From positions 84,742-148,741 of the forward strand of contig NZ_LFQR01000042.1 in assembly GCF_001182895.1 (NCBI RefSeq): DNA of 64,000 bases, in the 5' to 3' direction. A program made the translations under genes and the position numbers. The stretch's first letter is position 1; each line of letters begins with the position of its first letter. The notes under the pieces were generated by a model, which saw only the letters and a program-made list of their open reading frames with translations, had not been told where the DNA came from and did no database searches. This document shows positions 57,180 to 64,000 of this stretch, piece by piece. The DNA comes from Frateuria defendens (GTDB taxonomy: Bacteria > Pseudomonadota > Gammaproteobacteria > Xanthomonadales > Rhodanobacteraceae).

Positions 57180-57212
57180 GCCCTCGCCCTCGCCCTCGCC
57201 CTCGCCCTCGCC
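57180..57212. repeat. Hexanucleotide tandem repeat (GCCCTC)5 before prfA
   Basis: Five perfect copies of GCCCTC followed by GCC lie between hemA and prfA, ending 24 bases before the prfA ATG. Such short repeats can gain or lose units by slippage. Each step would change the hemA-prfA spacing by six bases without touching either protein. Confidence 0.85.
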
Positions 57213-57236
57213 TCCCCGCCGCCCGCCTGCACGCCC

Positions 57237-58316
57237 ATGACGCCCAGCATCCGCCGCAAGCTCGAAACCCTGTCCGAACGCCACGAGGAAATCGGCCGCC
57301 TGCTCGCCGACCCCGGCGTGCTGGCCGACGGCCAGCGCTTTCGCGAACTCTCGCGCGAATACGCCCAGTTGGAGCCGGTGGCCGGCGCGCTGCGCGAGCA
57401 TGCGGAGGCGGAGCGCGCGCTGGCCGACACCCGCGCCATGCTCGCCGACCCCGAGCTGCGCGAGCTGGCTGCGGACGACGCGGCGCGGCTGGAAGGCGAA
57501 CTCGAACGGCTGGACGGCGAACTGCAGCGCCTGCTGCTGCCGAAGGACCCGCGCGACGAGGCCAACCTGTTCCTCGAGGTGCGCGCCGGCGCCGGCGGCG
57601 ACGAGGCGGCGATCTTCGCCGGCGACGTGTTCCGCATGTACCTGCGCTACGCCGAGCGGCGGCGCTGGAGCGTGGAGATCCTCTCCGAGCACCCCGGCGA
57701 GCACGGCGGCTACAAGGAGGTGGTGGCGCGCATCGAGGGCAAGGGCGCGTTCTCGCGGCTGAAGTTCGAGTCGGGCGTGCACTGCGTCAAGCGCGTGCCG
57801 GCCACCGAGTCGCAGGGCCGCGTGCACACCTCCACCGCCACCGTGGCGGTGCTGCCGGAGCTGGACGAGATCGAGGACATCGAACTCAATCCCGCCGAGC
57901 TCAAGATCGACACCTTCCGCGCCTCCGGCGCCGGCGGCCAGCACGTCAACAAGACCGACTCGGCGATCCGCATCACCCACCTGCCCTCGGGTCTGGTGGT
58001 GGAATGCCAGGACGAGCGCAGCCAGCACAAGAACCGCGCCCGCGCGATGAGCCTGCTCAAGGCGCGCCTGCTCGACGAGGCGCAAGGCAAGCAGGCCGCG
58101 GCGCAGGCCCAGACGCGGCGCCTGCAGGTGGGCTCGGGCGACCGCAGCCAGCGCATCCGCACCTATCGCTACAAGGACAACCTGGTCACCGACCACCGCA
58201 TCGGCCTGGATCTCTACCACCTCGCCGAGATCATGCAGGGCGACCTCGACGAGTTGCTCGACGCCCTGGCCCGCGAAAGCCAGGCCGACGAACTGAAGTC
58301 GCTCGCCGACGGCTGA
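57237..58316 (+). CDS. prfA: Peptide chain release factor 1
   Basis: RF1 reads UAA and UAG and triggers peptide release. The 359 residues show the tripeptide anticodon PAT (188-190) in [20 protein letters not shown], which separates RF1 from RF2, and the catalytic GGQ (233-235) in [20 protein letters not shown]. The glutamine is the methylation site of PrmC, often encoded next door but not seen here. ATG at 57237 is the family start. Confidence 0.98.
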   Translation: MTPSIRRKLETLSERHEEIGRLLADPGVLADGQRFRELSREYAQLEPVAGALREHAEAERALADTRAMLADPELRELAADDAARLEGELERLDGELQRLLLPKDPRDEANLFLEVRAGAGGDEAAIFAGDVFRMYLRYAERRRWSVEILSEHPGEHGGYKEVVARIEGKGAFSRLKFESGVHCVKRVPATESQGRVHTSTATVAVLPELDEIEDIELNPAELKIDTFRASGAGGQHVNKTDSAIRITHLPSGLVVECQDERSQHKNRARAMSLLKARLLDEAQGKQAAAQAQTRRLQVGSGDRSQRIRTYRYKDNLVTDHRIGLDLYHLAEIMQGDLDELLDALARESQADELKSLADG

Positions 58317-58352
58317 GAGCGCGTCCGCCTGCGGTCGAGCCCAGCACCTCTC

Positions 58353-58432
58353 GTAGGAGCGCGCCTTGCGCGCGACCGCGGCGCAACGGCGTTGCCGCTG
58401 CGTGGGCTTGTCGCGCGCAAGGCGCGCTTACA
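58353..58432. repeat. REP-like inverted repeat E (prfA-ppk2 gap)
   Basis: GTAGGAGCGCGCCTTGCGCGCGAC (58353-58376) faces GTCGCGCGCAAGGCGCGCTTAC (58410-58431); the arms are complementary but for a few bases, with 33 bases between. Such TAGGAGCGCGC...GCGCGC pairs are common extragenic repeats in this order and in pseudomonads. A related, more degenerate copy is at 62355. Confidence 0.8.
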
Positions 58433-58536
58433 TGGCACATTGGGTCACGCCGCCTTCGCGCCCCGCCCCCACAAGCTCCCCGCGCATCGTGTAGCGTGGC
58501 GGGGCGCCGGAACGGATCCGGCTACCGGGAGAACGC

Positions 58537-59304
58537 ATGGGCAGGCACCCCAAACGCGACGCGCTCGCGGCGCTGCAGCTGGAACTGATCCGCATGCAGT
58601 ACTGGCTGAAGGTCAGCGGCCGGCGGCTGCTGGTGCTCTTCGAAGGCCGCGACGCGGCCGGCAAGGGCGGCGTGATCAAGCGCATCACCGACACCCTCGA
58701 TACCCGCGGCTACCGCGTGGTGGCGCTGGGCAAGCCGAGCGAGCAGGAGGCCACGCAGTGGTATTTCCAGCGCTACGTGCCGCACCTGCCCGCAGCCGGC
58801 GAGATCGTGCTGTTCGACCGCAGCTGGTACAACCGCGCGGTGGTGGAGCCGGCGATGGGTTTCTGCACCCAGGCCCAGCACGAGGCCTTCCTGGAGCAGG
58901 CACCAACCTTCGAGCGGCTGCTGGCCGACGACGGCATCCTGCTGCTCAAGTACTGGCTGGCGGTGGACCAGGCCGAGCAGGAGCGGCGCTTCGCCGAGCG
59001 TGCGAACGACCCGCAGAAGCGCTGGAAGCTCTCCCCGGTCGACCTCGCCGCACGCGCGAAGTACGCCGAGATGGGCCGCCTGCGCGACACCATGATCGAG
59101 CGCACGCACCGCCCGCACGCGCCCTGGTTCGCGGTGGACTTCAACGACCAGAAGCGCGGCCGGCTCAACCTGATCCGCCACCTGCTCGACCAGGTGCCCT
59201 ACCGCGACCAGGACATCCCCGCCACCCGGTTGCCCCGGCTCAAGGGCAAGCCGCGCAAGGAGAAGCTCACCACCGAGGCGGTGTGGGTGCCCGAGGTGTA
59301 TTGA
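58537..59304 (+). CDS. ppk2: Polyphosphate kinase 2 (PPK2)
   Basis: PPK2 enzymes use polyphosphate to phosphorylate nucleotides (ADP or GDP, and AMP in some classes). The 255-residue single-domain protein shows Walker A FEGRDAAGKGGVIKRI (about residues 36-50) and Walker B VLFDRSWYNRAVVEP (91-105) and ends ...KEKLTTEAVWVPEVY. It resembles class I (nucleoside diphosphate) enzymes, but the class is not certain by eye. It stands alone after a REP-like repeat. Confidence 0.93.
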   Translation: MGRHPKRDALAALQLELIRMQYWLKVSGRRLLVLFEGRDAAGKGGVIKRITDTLDTRGYRVVALGKPSEQEATQWYFQRYVPHLPAAGEIVLFDRSWYNRAVVEPAMGFCTQAQHEAFLEQAPTFERLLADDGILLLKYWLAVDQAEQERRFAERANDPQKRWKLSPVDLAARAKYAEMGRLRDTMIERTHRPHAPWFAVDFNDQKRGRLNLIRHLLDQVPYRDQDIPATRLPRLKGKPRKEKLTTEAVWVPEVY

Positions 59305-59573
59305 TCAGAGCGCGTGGAAGCCTGGCGGGGCGTCCCGCTCCGGCAGGTCCTCGCGCCGCACCGATGCCACCCGTGCGGACGGCGGGCCGCGCTGCAGCCA
59401 GCGCTCCAGCGCATCGAGCGCAGCGGGGTCGCCCGAGGCCAGCACTTCCACGCCGCCGTCCACCAGGTTCTTCGCGTAGCCGGCGAGGCCCAGCGCCAGC
59501 GCCTGCGTGCGGGTGCTGGCACGGAAGAACACGCCCTGCACGCGCCCCTCGACCGTGAAGCGCGCCGCGGCCA

Positions 59574-59574
<1 letters not shown>
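59305..59574 (-). CDS. acyP: Acylphosphatase
   Basis: Acylphosphatase hydrolyses carboxyl-phosphate bonds such as in 1,3-bisphosphoglycerate. The 89 residues carry the phosphate-binding loop GRVQGVFFRAST with R18, and the catalytic asparagine N36 in GYAKNLVDGGVEV. Its ATG shares one base with the stop of the TlpA-like gene (TGATG), so translation is probably coupled. Confidence 0.94.
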
Positions 59575-60043
<469 letters not shown>

Positions 60044-60047
<4 letters not shown>

Positions 60048-61315
60048 CGTGCGGGTTCCTCGGTCGCGGAGCCGGCCGTGGCGGCGACCGGCGGGTAGAG
60101 GTAGTCCAGCCGCGCGCCGAGCGCGGCCTTGAGCGAATCGGCCAGCGCATCCAGCAGTTCCACCAGCGCCGCCGGCAGGTCGATGCCGAGCGAGCGCGCC
60201 TCGTCCATGGGGCGCATCGGCAGCCGGTAATGGCTGTGATTGTAGACCCGCAGCAGGTCGGTGCTGTCCAGGCTGCGGCTGAGCAGCCAGCCGCCCTCCT
60301 CGCCGCGCTGGATCAGGTCGGCGCGCTGCAGGTCCTCGAAGTAGCCGGAGATGGCCGCGCCGCGCAGGTAGGGCTCGCACAGCCGCACCTCGGCCGGGCC
60401 GATGCCGCGCCCCTCGCGCTGCGCCTCCACGAAATGCTTGAGCACCACCAGCAGGCCGAGGAATTCGGCGCCCTCGGGCAGGGTCTTGGACGGCGCGTGG
60501 TACTCGTAGGCGGACAGCGAGGCGGCGATGGAGGCGGCCAGGATCACGATCACCCACGACAGGTAGATCCACAGCAGGAAGATCGGGATCGCCGCCAGCG
60601 CGCCGTAGATCTGCTCGTAGTTCTGCGCGCCGCGCACGTACTGCGCGAAGCCCCAGCGCGCCACCTCGAACATCACCGCGCCGAGCAGCGCGCCGATCGC
60701 CGCGTCGCGGCGCTTAACCCGGCAATTGGGCACCACGGTGTACATCAGCCACAGCGTGACGAAGGTGGCGGCGAACGGCAGCGTGCCGAGCAGGCGCTGG
60801 CCGATGCCGAACTGCTCGTAGGCGCCGCGCAGCAACGGCATCGCGGTGACGTAGGAGCTGGCCACCAGCGCGCCGCCGACCAGGATCGGCCCCAGCGTCA
60901 GCGCGGCCCAGTACAGCAGCAGGCGCGAGCCCCAGGCGCGCGGCTGGCGCACGCGCCAGATGCGGTTCAGGCGGTCCTCGATGCTGATCATCATCGACAC
61001 CGCGCTGAACAGCATCACCAGGATGCTGATGCCGGTGAGCGAGCTGGCCTTGCTGGCGAAATCCATCAGCGCGTTCTGCACCTGCTCGCCCGCCGCCGGC
61101 ACGAAGTTGCGGAACACGAAGTCGAGCAGGGTGTTGCGCGCGCTCTCGAACACCTGGAAGGCGGAGAACATCGCCAGCACCGCCACGGTGAGCGGCACCA
61201 GCGACACCAGCGTGGTGTAGGACAGCGCACCCGCGGTCTCGAAGCACTTGTCGTCGATGAAGCGCTGCCAGAAGAAGCGGATCAGGGTGCGGAAACGGTC
61301 GCGGTCGAAACGCAC
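60044..61315 (-). CDS. yihY: YihY/BrkB-family inner-membrane protein
   Basis: The 423-residue protein has about six hydrophobic segments in the first 290 residues (LSYTTLVSLVPLTVAVLAMF, YWAALTLGPILVGGALVASS and others) and a C-terminal soluble part. It is the family once called RNase BN; that activity belongs to a different protein, and the role of YihY is unknown. It heads the minus-strand cluster yihY-tlpA-acyP with overlapping genes, divergent from wrbA. Confidence 0.88.
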
Positions 61316-61352
61316 GGCGCGGGGATCTCCGGAGGCATCGCGGCTACACTAA

Positions 61353-62326
<974 letters not shown>

Positions 62327-62665
62327 GCGCCGGCCCACGGCCACCGAGCACATCCTGTAAGGATGCGCGCCTCGCGCGCGACAGGCCTGCAGAGCGGCAA
62401 CACCCCATCCCCAACGGCCGCGCGCGAAGCGCGCTTCCACAAGCTCACCGCGGGCAGGCTCCGGGCGCGATGCGCTCGCGCCACCCGAGCATGCCGCGCA
62501 GTCCGGCATCCGCAACACGGATACGACCGGGCGGCGAAACCCGGCCCCGTCCGCACCGCGACGACGCACGCAGCCGCCGCGTGCCCCGCCCGTGATGCGC
62601 CGCGTCAGTGCGTCCGCGCGGCCCTGCCTATACTCGAAGCCTCCATCCAAGGCAGGGATCGGCCC
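62327..62665. other. 339-base gene-free stretch before the acyl-CoA dehydrogenase
   Basis: No credible gene is present. The first half holds REP-like repeat F. The rest is GC-rich; a possible -10 (TATACT at 62628-62633 in CCTATACTCGAAG, plus strand) lies about 33 bases before the ATG, with no convincing -35. Confidence 0.5.
62355..62441. repeat. REP-like inverted repeat F
   Basis: CTGTAAGGATGCGCGCCTCGCGCGCGAC (from 62355) faces GGCCGCGCGCGAAGCGCGCTTCCACA (62416-62441). It is a degenerate relative of repeat E at 58353, with the same GCGCGC arms and TGTA/CACA-like ends. Confidence 0.65.
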
Positions 62666-64000
62666 ATGGGTTTCTTGCAGCACGCACCGCAACTCGAACA
62701 TCCCTACCGCGGCGACCGGGTGCTGCTCGCCCTGCTCGACCGCGTGATCCCGGCCGAGCGCCGCGAGGCGCTGGACGCCGACCTCGACGCCCTGGCCGAC
62801 TACGCCCTCGCCGCCTGGCAGCGCGCCGCCGCCAGCACGCGCCGCCAGCCGGTGCTCACCCAATGGGACGCCTGGGGCCGGCGCATCGACCGCATCGAAC
62901 TCACCCCGGCCTGGCTCGAGGGCCCGCACGTCACCACCCGCCACGCGGTGCTGGCCGCCGGCCACGAGGCGCACGAGCACGCGCGGGTGGAAGAGTTCGC
63001 GCGGGTCTACCTCTACCACCTCGCCAGCGAGTTCTACACCTGCCCGCTGGCGATGACCGACGGCGCCGCCACCGCGCTCAAGACCGCGGGCAACGTCGCC
63101 CTGACCGAGCGCGCGCTGCCGCATTTCCTCAGCCGCGACCCGGCCGCCTTCTGGCTCAGCGGCCAGTGGATGACCGAGAACGCCGGCGGCTCCGACGTGG
63201 GCAACACCGAAACCCTCGCCCGCCAGGACGAGCACGGCCAGTGGCGGCTCTACGGCCGCAAGTGGTTCAGCTCCGCGGTGGTCGGCGAGGCCGCGCTGGC
63301 GCTGGCGCGGCCCGACGGCGCCGGCGCCGGGGCGAACGCGCTGGCACTGTTCTACGTGGAGACGATGGACGGCGCCCAGCGCAAGCCCGAGCTGGTGATC
63401 GACCGGCTCAAGGACAAGCTCGGCACCCGCGAACTGCCCACCGCCGAGATCCACCTCGACGGCCTGCCCGCCTGGCCGGTGGGCGAGCTGGCCCACGGCG
63501 TGCGCCAGGTGGCGCCGATGCTCAACGTCACCCGCAGCTGGAACGCGGTGTGCGCGGTGGCCAGCATGACCCGCGCGATCGCCCTGGCGCGCGACTACGC
63601 CGTGCGCCGCGCAGCCTTCGGCCGGCCGCTGATCGAGCAGCCGCTGCACGCGCAGACGCTGGCCGACATGCAGGCCGAGTTCGAGGGCGCCTTCGCGCTC
63701 GCCTTCGAGGTGGCGCACCTGCTCGGCCGCGTCGAGCAGGGCGCGGCCTCGCCGCAGGAGGCCGCCGTGCTGCGCCTGCTCACCCCGCTGGCCAAGCTGT
63801 GGACCGCCAGGCTGGCGGTGCGGCTGTGCTCGGAAGCGCTGGAATGCTTCGGCGGCGCCGGCTACATCGAGGACACCGGCCTGCCGCAGCTGCTGCGCGA
63901 CGCGCAGGTCTACCCGATCTGGGAAGGCACCACCAACGTGCTCGCGCTGGACCACCTGCGCGCCCTCGCCGGCCAGGGGCTGGACGCGCTGCGCGCGGCC
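62666..64000 (+). CDS. AidB-like acyl-CoA dehydrogenase family protein (cut by window edge)
   Basis: The first 445 residues are visible; the frame is open to the right edge. [17 protein letters not shown] (about 167-183) is the flavin-contact element in the form seen in AidB, the alkylation-response relative of acyl-CoA dehydrogenases. [20 protein letters not shown] and [19 protein letters not shown] also match AidB and ACAD11 more than fatty-acid enzymes. AidB binds DNA through its C-terminal domain, which is not fully visible. ATG at 62666 begins [19 protein letters not shown], the family start. Large open frames on the opposite strand are shadows. Confidence 0.88.
   Translation, partial: MGFLQHAPQLEHPYRGDRVLLALLDRVIPAERREALDADLDALADYALAAWQRAAASTRRQPVLTQWDAWGRRIDRIELTPAWLEGPHVTTRHAVLAAGHEAHEHARVEEFARVYLYHLASEFYTCPLAMTDGAATALKTAGNVALTERALPHFLSRDPAAFWLSGQWMTENAGGSDVGNTETLARQDEHGQWRLYGRKWFSSAVVGEAALALARPDGAGAGANALALFYVETMDGAQRKPELVIDRLKDKLGTRELPTAEIHLDGLPAWPVGELAHGVRQVAPMLNVTRSWNAVCAVASMTRAIALARDYAVRRAAFGRPLIEQPLHAQTLADMQAEFEGAFALAFEVAHLLGRVEQGAASPQEAAVLRLLTPLAKLWTARLAVRLCSEALECFGGAGYIEDTGLPQLLRDAQVYPIWEGTTNVLALDHLRALAGQGLDALRAA

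Noticed and set aside
57180..57212. A short CRISPR-like or minisatellite array
   Set aside because: Units are only six bases with no spacers; it is a simple tandem repeat. No CRISPR array was found anywhere.

Overview
The window is high-GC, gene-dense chromosomal DNA from a gammaproteobacterium. The likeliest assignment is Xanthomonadales (Lysobacterales), probably Rhodanobacteraceae. This is inferred from protein character and gene order, namely a class II DAHP synthase, no rpmJ between secY and rpsM, and lolB-ispE-tRNA-Gln-prs-rplY-pth-ychF. No species call is possible from the sequence alone.

Layout. 1-490: start of ribonuclease G, running off the left edge. 648-1854: a PP-loop ATPase overlapping a mug-type DNA glycosylase. 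1870-4799: an arsenic locus, with arsH divergent from arsC-acr3-arsR around a palindromic operator. 4866-7221: a triheme and a diheme cytochrome c gene, separated by a 265-bp MITE-like element. 7326-9699: an exported amidase and a small signal peptidase I. 9763-10053: a truncated SDR pseudogene. 10252-12148: dsbB and class II DAHP synthase.

12292-45133 is one continuous minus-strand expression block. In transcription order it runs tRNA-Tyr, tRNA-Gly, tRNA-Thr, tuf, tRNA-Trp, secE, nusG, rplKAJL, rpoBC, rpsLG, fusA, a second tuf, then the S10, spc and alpha operons to rplQ. It holds most ribosomal-protein operon genes, RNA polymerase alpha, beta and beta', three translation or transcription factors and SecY/SecE. 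Good sigma70-type promoters are visible before the tRNA-tuf unit, rplK, rpsL and rpsJ. Hairpins lie after rplA, rplL, rpoC, rpsN, rpoA and tuf.

45224-50003 carries an acyl-CoA thioesterase, an MDR oxidoreductase divergent from a LysR regulator, ychF and pth. 50054-55767 carries rplY, prs, tRNA-Gln, a single open frame joining a GNAT acetyltransferase to IspE, lolB and a TPR lipoprotein. hemA and prfA follow on the plus strand, then ppk2, acyP, a TlpA-like thioredoxin, a YihY-family membrane protein, wrbA with a DUF2069 partner, and an AidB-like acyl-CoA dehydrogenase cut by the right edge.

The points most worth a second look are the GNAT-IspE fusion, the MITE inserted exactly at a cytochrome stop codon, four copies of a GGGAATCG-type inverted repeat in gaps between essential genes (one supplying the C-terminus of Pth), matching cysteine-rich tails on ArsH and ArsR, and an apparent break in the spc operon between rpsN and rpsH. 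I found no CRISPR array, rRNA gene, prophage or complete insertion sequence, and nothing that looks like a wholly new multigene system.
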